Below are positions 51,176 through 60,842 of a DNA stretch of 64,000 nucleotides, one piece after another. Each line of letters opens with the position of its first letter. Within the stretch, counting starts at the first letter, position 1. The translations under genes were made by a program, and so were the position numbers. This DNA is from Halorubrum sp. BV1 (GTDB taxonomy: Archaea > Halobacteriota > Halobacteria > Halobacteriales > Haloferacaceae). The stretch covers positions 50,814 through 114,813 of the forward strand of contig NZ_JQKV01000001.1 of NCBI RefSeq assembly GCF_000746205.1. The letters are read 5' to 3'. The notes beneath the pieces are model-generated. The model saw nothing but the letters and a program-made list of their open reading frames with translations. It ran no database searches and was not told the DNA's origin.

Positions 51176-51236
51176 GCGAGCTATCGTACCCGGGTGGCGC
51201 AAAAATAGCTGTCGCTCCGGGGACAGGGGTCGCCAA

Positions 51237-51797
51237 TCAGCGGTCCGCGTCGAACGGCAGCCGCGCGACCAGCGCGTCGGCGTCGATCCGATCGAGGATC
51301 CGCTCGGCGACGAGCACCGCCGCGATCCCGAGTCCGATCCCGAAGACGGTGTCAGAGAGGTAGTGCGTGCCGAGGTAGACCCGTGAGAACGCGATCAGCG
51401 CGGCGAGCGCGGTCGTCGTCGCGAACGGAAGCTCCTCCGAGGTTCGAGCCACCATCGCGTACGCGGTGACGGCGGCCGCGTGACCCGACGGGAACGAACT
51501 CGTCGTGCCGGACGTCCCCTCGGTCACACAGACCGGATTCGACGGAAACGGCCGCTCGACGACCGACATCAACGCCCAGACCACGACGCCGAGCATCGAC
51601 AGCGCCACCACGCTCGTTCGGAACTCCTCGCGCCACCCCGCGAGGTGGAACAGCCCGACGAGCACGACGCCGGCCGTGACCGATCCGAGCCCGGTCATCG
51701 ACGTCATCGCCTCCGTGAGCGCCGGCGTCCGTATCGAGGCGACGAACTCGGCGGCGCGCAAGTCGATCCACCGAACGGTGCCCAACAAATAGTTCAC
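51237..51797 (-). CDS. PAP2-family membrane phosphatase
   Basis: A 186-residue protein with about five membrane helices. The acid phosphatase signature is SSFPSGHA, then SRVYLGTHYLSD with the catalytic His. It should dephosphorylate a lipid phosphate such as a polyprenyl diphosphate at the outer face of the membrane. It overlaps the nth stop by 4 bp. Confidence 0.9.
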   Translation of the reverse strand: MNYLLGTVRWIDLRAAEFVASIRTPALTEAMTSMTGLGSVTAGVVLVGLFHLAGWREEFRTSVVALSMLGVVVWALMSVVERPFPSNPVCVTEGTSGTTSSFPSGHAAAVTAYAMVARTSEELPFATTTALAALIAFSRVYLGTHYLSDTVFGIGLGIAAVLVAERILDRIDADALVARLPFDADR

Positions 51798-52495
51798 GGA
51801 CAGAACTCACAGTCGCAGTACGTCTCACACACCGTGTTCGCGCAGTCGGCGTCGCGGGCCGAACAGCGTTCTCGCCCGTGACGGATCAACAGCACATGAA
51901 GCGGGTAGATCAGCTCGTCGGGAACCATCTCGTCGAGCCGGTCGTGGGCGGCCGCGTTCGAGGCCGATTCGGGGACTAGCCCGAACCGCTTCGAGACGCG
52001 CTCGACGTGGGTGTCGACCGCCATCGTCGGCTTGCCGAAGTGGAAGTTCAACACGACGCTCGCGGTCTTCGGTCCGACCCCCTTAATCTCCGTCAGCCAC
52101 GCCTTCGCCTCCCCGGTCGCCATGGCGTCGAGAAACGCGAGCGAGTACGCACCGCCCGTCTCCTCGCGGATCGCGGCCAGCGCGCGCTGGATCCGAGCGG
52201 CCTTCTGGTCGGCGAGTCCGGCGACGCGGATCGTTTCTGCCAGCTCGTCGTGATCGGCGGCCTCGATCGCGGCGAAGTCCGCGTAGCGGTCGAAAAGCGC
52301 CGCAGACGCGCGGGTCGTGTTCTCGTCTGCGACGTTCTGTGAGAGGATCGTCGTCACCAGCTGTCTGACTCCTTCGCCGGGATCCGCGGTCGGGTCCGCG
52401 CCGTGTTCGGCCTCTCGATCGACGGGCTCGTACTGGTCCACGAGGTCGTCGTGGAGCGCGCGCACCCGCGACTCCGTCCACGCTTGCGTCGACAT
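51794..52495 (-). CDS. nth: Endonuclease III (DNA glycosylase/AP lyase)
   Basis: A 233-residue base-excision repair enzyme for oxidised pyrimidines. The helix-hairpin-helix LTEIKGVGPKTASVVLNF carries the catalytic Lys, and the catalytic Asp is in MAVDTHVERVSKRFGL. The C-terminal Cys set (CSARDADCANTVCETYCDC) binds the 4Fe-4S cluster. The start is the ATG at 52495. Confidence 0.94.
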   Translation of the reverse strand: MSTQAWTESRVRALHDDLVDQYEPVDREAEHGADPTADPGEGVRQLVTTILSQNVADENTTRASAALFDRYADFAAIEAADHDELAETIRVAGLADQKAARIQRALAAIREETGGAYSLAFLDAMATGEAKAWLTEIKGVGPKTASVVLNFHFGKPTMAVDTHVERVSKRFGLVPESASNAAAHDRLDEMVPDELIYPLHVLLIRHGRERCSARDADCANTVCETYCDCEFCP

Positions 52496-52573
52496 ACCCG
52501 TCGTACGAACGGGGTCGACTTGAGCGCGGCGGCCACGCGGACACTTATGTACCTCTCGGGGCGTACTCCGGGT

Positions 52574-52882
52574 ATGTACCGTGCGAGCGAGCGCGTCGAC
52601 AACGCGGCGTGGATCGACAGGCTTGAGCAGGCCTGCGCGACGCTTGAACTCGACGAGGAGGCGCTCTCGACCGCGACCGACCTCTTCCTCTCGCGAGCAC
52701 CCGAGGAGGAGCGAGGAAAACGCGTCACCGCCGCCGGTAGTCTCTACGCCGCCGCGCTGATCCGCGGTCAAGAGCGGTCACAGTCCGCCGTCGCCGACGC
52801 GATGGGCGTCTCGCGGCTCTCCGTTCAGAAGCGTTGGAAACCCATTTTAGCGGACGCCGGATTCACGCCGCCGACGTGGTGA
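52574..52882 (+). CDS. TFIIB-like single cyclin-repeat protein
   Basis: A 102-residue protein that matches the second cyclin fold of transcription factor B: DLFLSRAPEEERGKRVTAAG, AAALIRGQERSQSAVADAMG, then SRLSVQKRWKPIL. It lacks the zinc ribbon, B-finger and the other cyclin repeat, so it cannot replace TFB. A CTTATGTAC box about 30 bp upstream supports the ATG at 52574. Confidence 0.8.
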   Translation: MYRASERVDNAAWIDRLEQACATLELDEEALSTATDLFLSRAPEEERGKRVTAAGSLYAAALIRGQERSQSAVADAMGVSRLSVQKRWKPILADAGFTPPTW

Positions 52883-52883
52883 G

Positions 52884-53522
52884 CTACTTCGGCGTCGCGA
52901 CGACGCCGAGGTGGTCCTCGTGGAACCGATCGAGTCGTCGCGTCTCCAGTACCTCGTAGGCGTCACGGAGCCGATCCACGGCCTCGTCGAAAACGTCGTC
53001 GGGCGCGGCGGTCACGTCCTCGCTGCGCGCTTTGATCGCGAGCAGCAACCGTCCGTCGTCCGCGAGGAACTGCGCGTTGCGAACGGCGACAGTCGCCTGC
53101 CCGCGAGTCGCGACGTCCTGTACGATCACGTCCACGTCGGCCTCCACGACGTGTGCGTACGTCCGTGGCTTCCGCGCGTCCTTGAGGAGCGGGAACAGCC
53201 GATCGCGGGACTCGGCGGCGTCGAGCAGATCGCGCACCGGCCGCGGCGCGAACTCGACGCCGTAGGTCGGTCCCGCGAAGTCCGCGACGTGGCTGACCGT
53301 CGTCCCGCTCGCGGCACCGAGATAGAGGACGGTCTCACCGCCCGCGAGCCCGGTGTCGAATCCGAGTTCGAGCATGCCGCCGAGCTTCGACCGTCGGGGA
53401 TCCCAAGCGCGCCAGCCGTCCGCGGTCGGCTCGCCGTACACCGGCTCGCCGCGAGTCGCGAGCCCCGTCTCGCCGTCGATCGCGCGGCGCTCGACGCCGG
53501 CCGGGAGCGTCGGTTCGCTCAT
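52884..53522 (-). CDS. flpA: Fibrillarin-like rRNA/tRNA 2'-O-methyltransferase
   Basis: A 212-residue methyltransferase of the box C/D RNP. It has YGEPTADGWRAWDPRRSKLG, the SAM-binding loop VLYLGAASGTTVSHVAD, YGVEFAPRPVRDLL and the motif DVIVQDVATRGQA. It works with Nop5, whose gene overlaps it by 4 bp upstream. Confidence 0.96.
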   Translation of the reverse strand: MSEPTLPAGVERRAIDGETGLATRGEPVYGEPTADGWRAWDPRRSKLGGMLELGFDTGLAGGETVLYLGAASGTTVSHVADFAGPTYGVEFAPRPVRDLLDAAESRDRLFPLLKDARKPRTYAHVVEADVDVIVQDVATRGQATVAVRNAQFLADDGRLLLAIKARSEDVTAAPDDVFDEAVDRLRDAYEVLETRRLDRFHEDHLGVVATPK

Positions 53523-54424
53523 CGGCTCTCCTCCGGGGCGTCGCCGTCGGTCGCCCCTTCGGAACCGTTCCCCCCGTTCGGACCGTCGGCGCGCCCGCGG
53601 ATCGTCGCCATCCGCTCGCGAAGGTCGTCGTGGAGCGTCTCGCGGCGCTCACCTGCGTAGTGGTCCGCCCGAGCCGCGAGCGTCAGCTTGCCCGCGAGCG
53701 CCCGCGCGGCCGACCCGCGGTCTTCGGGTCGCGTGCCGCGGACGTACTCGTGGGTGTAGATGATGCCGTGTTTCGGGGACGGGGCGCGCCCGGAGAGGTG
53801 CGCGAACAGCGCGTCCTCGGCACCGAGCACCTGCACCGTGCCCGACGGCTTTTTCGCCAGCGACTCCAGTCCCCCCGCGAGCGCGATCAGCCGCGCCGCG
53901 AGCTCCGGACCGGCCATCTCCGCGAGGTTCGGCGCGACCGCCGGCGCGACCCGCTCGATCGTCGCCGCGATCGCGTCGCGCTCGTCGGCCACGTCGGCCG
54001 CGCGTCTCGCGAGCGAGACCGCTCGCTCCTCGATCTCGTCGGTCGGCTCGCGCTCGGTGACCTCGCGTGCGCCCTCGATCCCGGGCGCTACGTCGTCGAA
54101 CAGACTGCCAGCCCACTCCGTCGCTCTCTCCGCCAGCTCGTTCGCGGTGCGCTCGCAGTCGTCCATCGCCCGAACGCCGTGTATCAACTGCTGATCGTCC
54201 GCGCGCTCGCGTTCTTCGACGGCCGCCCGCGTGGCACGGAGGGTGGCATCGTGAAGGGCGTCGTAGTACGCCGACTCGTCTTCTGCGAAGCCGGTGTCGA
54301 CGGCGCGGGCGGGCCAGTCTTCCGGCCGGTCTGCGCCGCCGCTATCGATAGCGTTCCGCGCCGCGTCGCGGTCGTCGGGCGGTCCCGCCTCGAACCAGCC
54401 CGCCCCCGCCGTATCGTTGCACAT
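53519..54424 (-). CDS. nop5: Nop5/Nop56-family box C/D RNP protein
   Basis: A 301-residue scaffold that joins the guide RNA, L7Ae and fibrillarin. It has a helical coiled-coil region in the middle, then the Nop domain with APNLAEMAGPELAARLIALA, GAEDALFAHLSGRAPSPKHG and IIYTHEYVRGT. The disordered acidic tail is typical. The start is the ATG at 54424. Confidence 0.95.
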   Translation of the reverse strand: MCNDTAGAGWFEAGPPDDRDAARNAIDSGGADRPEDWPARAVDTGFAEDESAYYDALHDATLRATRAAVEERERADDQQLIHGVRAMDDCERTANELAERATEWAGSLFDDVAPGIEGAREVTEREPTDEIEERAVSLARRAADVADERDAIAATIERVAPAVAPNLAEMAGPELAARLIALAGGLESLAKKPSGTVQVLGAEDALFAHLSGRAPSPKHGIIYTHEYVRGTRPEDRGSAARALAGKLTLAARADHYAGERRETLHDDLRERMATIRGRADGPNGGNGSEGATDGDAPEESR

Positions 54425-54563
54425 ACTCCGAACCCTGCGGCCGAAATCGTATATGCGTCCCGGTGTGGCGGCCGGAGCGCGTTCGCTGCCCGGATAGCCG
54501 TGGGTGTCAGGTGCCCGTCGACTCGCCTTCGAGACGACACACCCGGCAGTAGGCACAACCGCC

Positions 54564-55157
54564 TCAGACCGACGCGAGGAAGTTCCCGATGAGGTCGTGC
54601 CCGGCCGGCGTCAACACGCTCTCCGGGTGAAACTGCACCGCCTCGATCGGGTGTTCGCGGTGTCGGACGCCCATCACGATGGACTCTCCGTCGTGGTCGG
54701 TCGTCGCGGTCACCTCGAAGACGTCAGGTACCTCGACGGCGGCGAGCGAGTGGTACCGCCCGGCGCGGAATCCCTGATCGAGTCCGGTGAAGACGCCGTC
54801 GCCGTCGTGCTCGACGGGGAACGCCTTCCCGTGGATCGGCTCCGGCGCGTGCCCCACCGTGCCACCGTACTCGTAGACGGCGGCTTCGAGGCCGAGACAG
54901 ACGCCGAGCGTGGGCACCGTGGGCGACAGCTCTCGCAGCACGTCCGCGGTGACGCCCACGTCGCGCTCGTTCTTCGGGTGGCCGGGGCCGGGACTGATGA
55001 GGATCGCGTCGGGTTCCGCCCGCTCGATGTCGGCGAGCGACGCGGTGTTTTTGAACACCTCGATCTCTATCGGCTCGTCGTCGTCGGGCTGGTCGGAGAC
55101 GTACTCGACGAGGTTGTATGTGAACGAGTCGAAGTTGTCGATCACGACGACCTTCAT
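54564..55157 (-). CDS. trpG: Anthranilate synthase, glutamine amidotransferase subunit
   Basis: A 197-residue class I amidotransferase that gives ammonia to TrpE. It has IDNFDSFTYNLVEY, SPGPGHP, the nucleophile Cys in GVCLGLEA (the usual GHQ after it is replaced) and the His-Glu pair in VQFHPESVL. It overlaps trpE by 4 bp and is the last gene of trpDFEG. Confidence 0.95.
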   Translation of the reverse strand: MKVVVIDNFDSFTYNLVEYVSDQPDDDEPIEIEVFKNTASLADIERAEPDAILISPGPGHPKNERDVGVTADVLRELSPTVPTLGVCLGLEAAVYEYGGTVGHAPEPIHGKAFPVEHDGDGVFTGLDQGFRAGRYHSLAAVEVPDVFEVTATTDHDGESIVMGVRHREHPIEAVQFHPESVLTPAGHDLIGNFLASV

Positions 55158-56842
55158 TCGTCGACCTCCGTGCCGGGGGCGAGCGGGTCTCCTCCGGGCG
55201 TGTCGCCCTCTCGAATGCGGTCGATAGCGGCCAACACGCCGTCCATCTTCTGTTCGGTCTCCTCGTACTCGGCGGTGGGATCGGAGTCGGCCACGAGCCC
55301 CGCGCCGGCCCGGACGGTGACGACCGACTCGTCGTCCGCGTCCTCCAGCGTCGCCGTCCGAATCACGATCGCGAAGTCGGCGTCGCCGCTCCACGCGTAG
55401 TAGCCGACGCCGCCGCCATACGCCTCGCGGGGGGTCGTCTCAAGCTTCTCGATTATCTCCATCGCGCGAACCTTCGGCGCGCCCGTGAGCGTCCCGGCCG
55501 GGAAGGTCGCGCGCGTCGCGTCGAAGGCGTCCGCGTCGTCGGCGAGCGTGCCCGTCACCGTCGACTCGATGTGCTGAACGTGGCTGTACTTCAGCACGTT
55601 CATGAACTCCTCGACGCGGACCGACCCGGGCGCCGAGACGCGTCGCACGTCGTTGCGCGCGAGGTCGACCAACATCGTGTGTTCCGCGCGCTCCTTGGCA
55701 TCCGCGAGCATCTCGCCCGCGAGTCGGCGGTCCTCGACCGGGCTCGTCCCGCGCAGACAGGTGCCGGCGATAGGGTTCGAGACGACGCGGTCCCCCCGGA
55801 CCGATACCAGCGTCTCGGGGCTCGCACCCACGATGCTGCGGTCGTCGTGACGCAGCACGTACATGTACGGCGAGGGGTTCACTTCGCGGAGCGCGGCGTA
55901 CAGTCCGAGCGAGTCGACTTCGCCGCGTAGCTCGCGGCTCCGCGAGATGACGCCCTGATAGATGTCACCGTCGAGGACGTGCTGTTTCGCCGTCCGGACG
56001 GCCGCCTCGTAGTCGGCCTGTGCGCCGGCCGACTCGGCGTCGATACGAACGCCGTCGGGGTCGGGTGACGACGCCGCGCGCAGTTCGTCGGCGACGCGCT
56101 CGGCCTCGGCGACGAGGTCGTCGTACACCGCGCCCGGGTCGTCGTCGCCGCCGATCACGGGCGTGAACACGAGTTCGACCGTACCCTCCACCTCGTCGAA
56201 GACGACCGTGCGGGTCGTGAGCGCGAACTCGGCGTCCGGAAACTCGGTCTCGGGGCGGTCCACGCCGACCTCGTCCAACCAGAGGTCGTAGACGGCCTCG
56301 TACGCGAGGAAGCCGACGAACCCCCCGGAGAGGATCTGGCGGTCGGTGTCGGGAAACCCGCGCCGGCGCACGTCGGGAAACGCCGCCCGGACGCGGTCGA
56401 TCGCGTCGCCCTCGGCGGGTCCGAGGCCGCTCGCCTCGTCCGCGACCGCCTCACTGCCCTCCGCTTCGTCGGCGACCGCCTCGCCGTCGACCCCCCCGAC
56501 GAACGACGCGGCCGGTCCGAGTTCGGTGACGTCGGTGCGGTCGGGATGGACGGAGACGATCGCCTCCGGGTCGTAGCCGACGAACGAGTAGCGGGCGTGT
56601 TTGTCCGCCTTCCCGCCAGCGGTGAACGCGCCGTCCGGATCGCTGGACGCAACCTTCTCGCCGGATTCGAGCAGGAACCCGTACGGACTGTCGCCGACCA
56701 GCGTCGCGTACGCCGCGAGCGGCGTGACGTCGGCGTCGAGCGACGCGGCGACGCGAACGACGACCGGTCCCTCGGGGTCGCCGGCGTCGCTCGCGAGATC
56801 GGCGAACGTCTCCCTGTCGGTGTCAAGCAGCGAGTCGTTCAT
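55154..56842 (-). CDS. trpE: Anthranilate synthase component I
   Basis: A 562-residue chorismate-binding enzyme that forms anthranilate. The C-terminal catalytic part has YQGVISRSRELRG, GASPETLVSVRGD, IAGTCLRGTSP, LVDLARNDVRRVS and PAGTLTGAPKVRAMEI. The N-terminal part has an acidic insertion near residue 120-145 (DEAEGSEAVADEASG) not seen in bacterial TrpE. It overlaps trpF and trpG by 4 bp each. Confidence 0.95.
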   Translation of the reverse strand: MNDSLLDTDRETFADLASDAGDPEGPVVVRVAASLDADVTPLAAYATLVGDSPYGFLLESGEKVASSDPDGAFTAGGKADKHARYSFVGYDPEAIVSVHPDRTDVTELGPAASFVGGVDGEAVADEAEGSEAVADEASGLGPAEGDAIDRVRAAFPDVRRRGFPDTDRQILSGGFVGFLAYEAVYDLWLDEVGVDRPETEFPDAEFALTTRTVVFDEVEGTVELVFTPVIGGDDDPGAVYDDLVAEAERVADELRAASSPDPDGVRIDAESAGAQADYEAAVRTAKQHVLDGDIYQGVISRSRELRGEVDSLGLYAALREVNPSPYMYVLRHDDRSIVGASPETLVSVRGDRVVSNPIAGTCLRGTSPVEDRRLAGEMLADAKERAEHTMLVDLARNDVRRVSAPGSVRVEEFMNVLKYSHVQHIESTVTGTLADDADAFDATRATFPAGTLTGAPKVRAMEIIEKLETTPREAYGGGVGYYAWSGDADFAIVIRTATLEDADDESVVTVRAGAGLVADSDPTAEYEETEQKMDGVLAAIDRIREGDTPGGDPLAPGTEVDE

Positions 56843-57483
56843 GCGAGTTCCATCTCCCGGCCCGCGTTCGCGACGAACCGGGCGACCGCGTTGTGGTCTT
56901 TCCGCCCACCGTCCAGTTCGACGCCGGAGGCGACGTCGACCGCGAACGGGTCGGCCGCCCGGATCGCCTCCGCGACCGTATCCGGCGTGAGCCCGCCCGC
57001 GAGGACGACGGGCGATGTGAGTCGGTCAGCGAGTTCGCCGGCGCGCGTCCAGTCGTGCGTCTCGCCGGTCCCGCCCGCGCCCGACTCGTCCGTCGAGTCG
57101 AGCACGAGCGCGTCGGCGACCGCGTCGAGTTCCTCCGCGCGCCCCGGCTCTGTGGCGTCGACGGCGAGGAGCACCTTTCTCTGGGTCTCAGCGCGGATGT
57201 ATCGGATCTCATCGGGCGTCCACCCGCCGTGGATCTGGACCGCGTCGGGACCGATCGTCCGGACGAGTTCGACGACGCGTTCCGCGGAGTCGGGCATCGT
57301 GACGAGCGTCGCCGTCACGAACGGCGGGACGTCAGCGAGGAGGTCGGCCGCCGTGGCGGGTTCCACCTCGCGGGGGGAGTCGACGGGAACCTCGGTGATG
57401 ACGCCGACCGCGTCGGCCCCGGCGTCGACCGCCGCCCGGAGGTCGGCGTCGCGGGCGAGCCCACAGACCTTCACGCGAGCCAT
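56839..57483 (-). CDS. trpF: Phosphoribosylanthranilate isomerase
   Basis: A 214-residue TIM-barrel enzyme of tryptophan synthesis. It has VKVCGLARDADLRAAVDAGA with the catalytic Cys, VQIHGGWTPDEI and the phosphate-binding end PVVLAGGLTPDTVAEAI followed by VDVASGVE. It starts where trpD ends. Confidence 0.95.
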   Translation of the reverse strand: MARVKVCGLARDADLRAAVDAGADAVGVITEVPVDSPREVEPATAADLLADVPPFVTATLVTMPDSAERVVELVRTIGPDAVQIHGGWTPDEIRYIRAETQRKVLLAVDATEPGRAEELDAVADALVLDSTDESGAGGTGETHDWTRAGELADRLTSPVVLAGGLTPDTVAEAIRAADPFAVDVASGVELDGGRKDHNAVARFVANAGREMELA

Positions 57484-58541
57484 CAGTCGTCCTCCGAGGT
57501 CGGAGACGGCGTATCCTCACTGGCCGCGCCCGTCGCCGAATCGTCGCCGCAGAGCGCCGCGAACTTCGTTGCGGCCCCGCCAGAGTCGATCGCCTCGGCA
57601 GCGCGCTCGACCCCGGCTTCGAGCGAGTCGGCTTCGCCCGCGACGTAGACGGCCGCGCCGGCGTTCGCGAGCACGAGGTCCCGCTTCGGCCCCGTCACAG
57701 TCCCCTCGACGATCCCGCGGAGGTCGGCCGCGTTCTCCTCGGGCGTCCCGCCCGCGACCGCCTCGATCGGGGCGCGTTCGAGTCCGAGGTCGGCGGGATC
57801 GATCGTGAACTCACGCACGTCCTCGCCGTCGACCTCGGCTGCGACCGTCTCGCCGTGGATGCCGATCTCGTCCATGCCGTCGCCGTGGACCACCAGGGCG
57901 CGCTCGACTGGCATGTGCGCGAGCGATCGGGCGATCGTCCCGACCAGATCGGGATCGTAGACGCCGAGCACCTGCGCTTCGGCACCCGCGGGGTTCGTCA
58001 GCGGGCCGAGAACGTTGAATATCGTTCGCATGCCGAGTTCCTTCCGCGGGCCGATGACGGCCTTCATCGCCGGGTGGAACACGGGCGCGAGCATGAAGCC
58101 GATCCCATCCCGCTCGATGGCGTCCTCGACGGCCGACGGCTCGGCCTCGATGTCGGCCCCCGCGACCTCCAGCACGTCGGCGCTCCCGGAGGACGACGAC
58201 ACCGAGTAGTTGCCGTGCTTGGCGATCGGGACGCCCGCGCCGGCGGCGACGATAGCGGCCGTCGTCGAGACGTTGATCGTGTTGTAGTCGTCGCCGCCGG
58301 TCCCGCAAGTGTCGACGAGCGGTGCTCGGTCGGGATCGATCGTCCGCGCGGCGTCGCGCATCCCCTGTGCGAAGCCGGCGATCTCGGCTTCCGTTTCACC
58401 CTTCGCTCGAAGCGCAGCCAGAAGCGCACCGATCTGCGCCTCCGTCGCCTCCTCGAAGACGAGGCTCGCGGCCTCGCGCGCCTGTTCGACCGTCAGGTCC
58501 TCCCCGTCCGTCACGCGTTCGACCGTCTCGTTGATATCCAT
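57483..58541 (-). CDS. trpD: Anthranilate phosphoribosyltransferase
   Basis: A 352-residue enzyme that joins anthranilate with PRPP. It has LVDTCGTGGDDYNTINVSTT, the KHGNYSVSSSSGSADVLE loop and FNVLGPLTNPAGAEAQVLG. I chose the ATG at 58541 (MDINETVERVT); upstream in-frame residues lie in promoter sequence. It is the first gene of the trpDFEG operon. Confidence 0.95.
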   Translation of the reverse strand: MDINETVERVTDGEDLTVEQAREAASLVFEEATEAQIGALLAALRAKGETEAEIAGFAQGMRDAARTIDPDRAPLVDTCGTGGDDYNTINVSTTAAIVAAGAGVPIAKHGNYSVSSSSGSADVLEVAGADIEAEPSAVEDAIERDGIGFMLAPVFHPAMKAVIGPRKELGMRTIFNVLGPLTNPAGAEAQVLGVYDPDLVGTIARSLAHMPVERALVVHGDGMDEIGIHGETVAAEVDGEDVREFTIDPADLGLERAPIEAVAGGTPEENAADLRGIVEGTVTGPKRDLVLANAGAAVYVAGEADSLEAGVERAAEAIDSGGAATKFAALCGDDSATGAASEDTPSPTSEDD

Positions 58542-58573
58542 CGTGTTCACCAATGTAGTATTCCGCGTTGTGA

Positions 58574-58589
58574 TGTACAAGTATGTACA
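58574..58589. promoter_or_regulatory. TGTACA palindrome upstream of trpD
   Basis: TGTACA-AGTA-TGTACA is a 16-bp palindrome made of two self-complementary half-sites, 33 bp before the trpD start. It lies where the promoter should be and is a candidate operator for an Lrp- or TrpY-like regulator of the trp operon. It is a sequence observation only. Confidence 0.5.
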
Positions 58590-58658
58590 CTGATTTAACG
58601 CTGTCGCCGGCGCTATCCGTGCGTCGATGTCGCAAGCACAGCCGCCGGGGCCGACCGG

Positions 58659-59372
58659 TCAGTCGCCGACGATCGGCGTCGGTCCGTCCGCCTCGACGAC
58701 GACCACCGGGACCGCGGCCTCCTCGACCACGGTCTCGGTTGTCGAGCCGAAGACGAATCGCCCAACCGTCCCCGTCGTCGTCTCGCCGACGACGACGAGG
58801 TCGTAATACGGCGACTGCTCGATTATCGCGTCCGCCGCCCGCTGGTCTTCGACGAGCCACCGGTCCGCGCGCTCGAAGCCGTCGAGGCGGTCGCACGCGG
58901 CCGAGAGCAGGTCGTCACCGGTCGTCGGGCTCGACGCGGCCGCCGCTCCGTCGGCACTCGTTGCCGCTCCGTCGTCACTCGTCGCGGTGCCGGCCGTCGC
59001 TTCGCCGGCGCTGTCGGCCGGGGCGTCCCCGCCCCGAGAGCCGGAGCCATCGCTCTCGGGTGTCGGTTCGTCCTCGGGGACGACGTGGAACAGATCGAGC
59101 CACGCGTCGGTCGTCTCGGCGACCGCCCGGGCGAGGTCGACCGTCGCGCCCGAGTGCGGTCCGGGACCGACCGCAACGAGGATCGAGGCGACTCGGTCCC
59201 CCCGGCTCACCCGGTCCGTGCCCTCGATCCGAGCGTGCGCCGCAGTCGCGGTCGCAGCGATCGCCTCCCCGACGGGCCGTTCGACGATCGGTTCGCCGGG
59301 GTCCGGTGCCGTCCCGGCCGTTTCGACGGCCGCGTCGTCCGCGGTTCCGCCGTCGGCGTCGCGCCCGTTCAT
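58659..59372 (-). CDS. UspA-type universal stress protein with extensions
   Basis: A 237-residue protein, longer than a plain UspA domain (about 140). It has a disordered start, then SILVAVGPGPHSGATVDLAR, a long Gly/Ala/Ser-rich acidic insert, and the ATP-binding end DLVVVGETTTGTVGRFVFGS. A CATAAAT box about 26 bp upstream supports the ATG at 59372. Confidence 0.88.
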   Translation of the reverse strand: MNGRDADGGTADDAAVETAGTAPDPGEPIVERPVGEAIAATATAAHARIEGTDRVSRGDRVASILVAVGPGPHSGATVDLARAVAETTDAWLDLFHVVPEDEPTPESDGSGSRGGDAPADSAGEATAGTATSDDGAATSADGAAAASSPTTGDDLLSAACDRLDGFERADRWLVEDQRAADAIIEQSPYYDLVVVGETTTGTVGRFVFGSTTETVVEEAAVPVVVVEADGPTPIVGD

Positions 59373-59419
59373 GAGCGAAATGTCTGACGCACGTCGCATA
59401 AATCCCGGCGGTCCGCTCG

Positions 59420-60703
59420 TTACTCGCGGAAGAACGCCTCGTCCTCGAACGACTCTGTCTCGCCTTCGACGGCCACGACGTCGAGCGCGGTGACTTCGGC
59501 ACCGACGCCCAAGAGTCCCGCGAGACTCGGCTCCGTCCGTCCCTCGTCCCCCGAGATCAGCTCCTTGATGTAGAGTCCGCCCGCGCCGTGGATCTCGACG
59601 GTTGCGTGGCGAGCGTCGTCCAGTTCCGCGCTCGCCTCGTACACGTCGCGCTCCCGAGTGAGTCCCGCCCGCCGGTGGTCGACCCGGTTCGGCGTGTACT
59701 GCTCGACCGTCGTTCCCTCCAGACTCTCGACCGCGTCGGCGAGGGCGTCGGCGTCGACGTCGGCATCGAAGGTCACGTCGGCCCGGTAGCGCTTCGAGGC
59801 GTCGTGTTCTTTCACGCGCTCGACCATGTCGTACGTCGCGAGCGTGAGTCCCTCGACCTCGACGGCCCCGTCGGCAAACGCGTTGATGTCCGACTGGAGC
59901 CGATCGGTGTCGACGCGCCGGCGACGCGGCTCCGCCACCTCGATCACGAACGGCCGACCGGTCCCGAGCATGAGCGCGTCGACGTCCTCGCGGCCCGCGC
60001 CGTGAAAGGTCGCCTCCGTCCCGTCCATCACGTCCTCGACGACCGGTGCCGTGTACTCCTCCACGCTGTCGTCGTAGAGGTATCCCGAACCGCCGCAGTG
60101 GTCACAGGGGTCTGCGCCCTGCCGGCCGGAACCGTTGCACTCTCGACACGGCCACTCGGTCTGCGGAATGTCGCGCTCCAGCTTCCGGTACCGACCGTAG
60201 ACGAACGTGGAGTTCACCTTCGCGTCGACCGCGTCCTCGGCCAGATCGATCGTGAACTGCACGTCGGGGCGGTCGAAGGAGACCTCCGTGTCGGTGAGAC
60301 GACCTACGCGCTTGCCGACCTCGCGGTTGAACTCCGACTTGAACGGCTCGCCCGCGTCGGCGTCGACTCCGGCCTCCTCGCGGAGCAGCGCCTCGTTCTC
60401 CTCGATCAGCGGCGGCGTCCGCGTCCCGACGTTGTACGTCTCGAACTCGGCGTCGCCGACCGCGTCGACCGCGCGTTCGGCCCACGCGTCGAATTCCGCA
60501 CACCGACCTTCACAGACCCAGCAGTCGACCGTCTCGACCGGCTCGTAGTCCTCGTCGTCGCGCAGCGCCAGCGCGGTGCGCAGCGCCGACCCCCGCTCGG
60601 CGTTCGACAGCCCGAAGCTCCGCTCAGCGACGAGCCGGCCCAGGCAGGCGTCACAGACCGGACCGGTCTCGGCCGCTCGCGCCGCGACGTCGAGTACGTC
60701 CAT
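59420..60703 (-). CDS. pus10: tRNA pseudouridine synthase Pus10
   Basis: A 427-residue archaeal enzyme that makes pseudouridine 54 and 55 in tRNA. The N-terminal part has Cys pairs CDACLGRL and CWVCEGRC. A THUMP-like part follows, with a further CRECNGSGRQGADPCDHCGG zinc site that is notable. The catalytic domain has GAGREDVDALMLGTGRPFVI and RRVDHRRAGLTRERDVYE. It is complete. Confidence 0.94.
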   Translation of the reverse strand: MDVLDVAARAAETGPVCDACLGRLVAERSFGLSNAERGSALRTALALRDDEDYEPVETVDCWVCEGRCAEFDAWAERAVDAVGDAEFETYNVGTRTPPLIEENEALLREEAGVDADAGEPFKSEFNREVGKRVGRLTDTEVSFDRPDVQFTIDLAEDAVDAKVNSTFVYGRYRKLERDIPQTEWPCRECNGSGRQGADPCDHCGGSGYLYDDSVEEYTAPVVEDVMDGTEATFHGAGREDVDALMLGTGRPFVIEVAEPRRRRVDTDRLQSDINAFADGAVEVEGLTLATYDMVERVKEHDASKRYRADVTFDADVDADALADAVESLEGTTVEQYTPNRVDHRRAGLTRERDVYEASAELDDARHATVEIHGAGGLYIKELISGDEGRTEPSLAGLLGVGAEVTALDVVAVEGETESFEDEAFFRE

Positions 60704-60842
60704 ACGAACTCCAGCGCCCCGCCCGATAACTGTCTTACGGGCTTCTATCGACCGACGGTTCGGACGGTGTGCCCGCGACCGCACGACTCTCGTCGCGACG
60801 ACCGCGACCGACAGTGTGGAAGTTAAGAGGGTCGCCGTCGTG

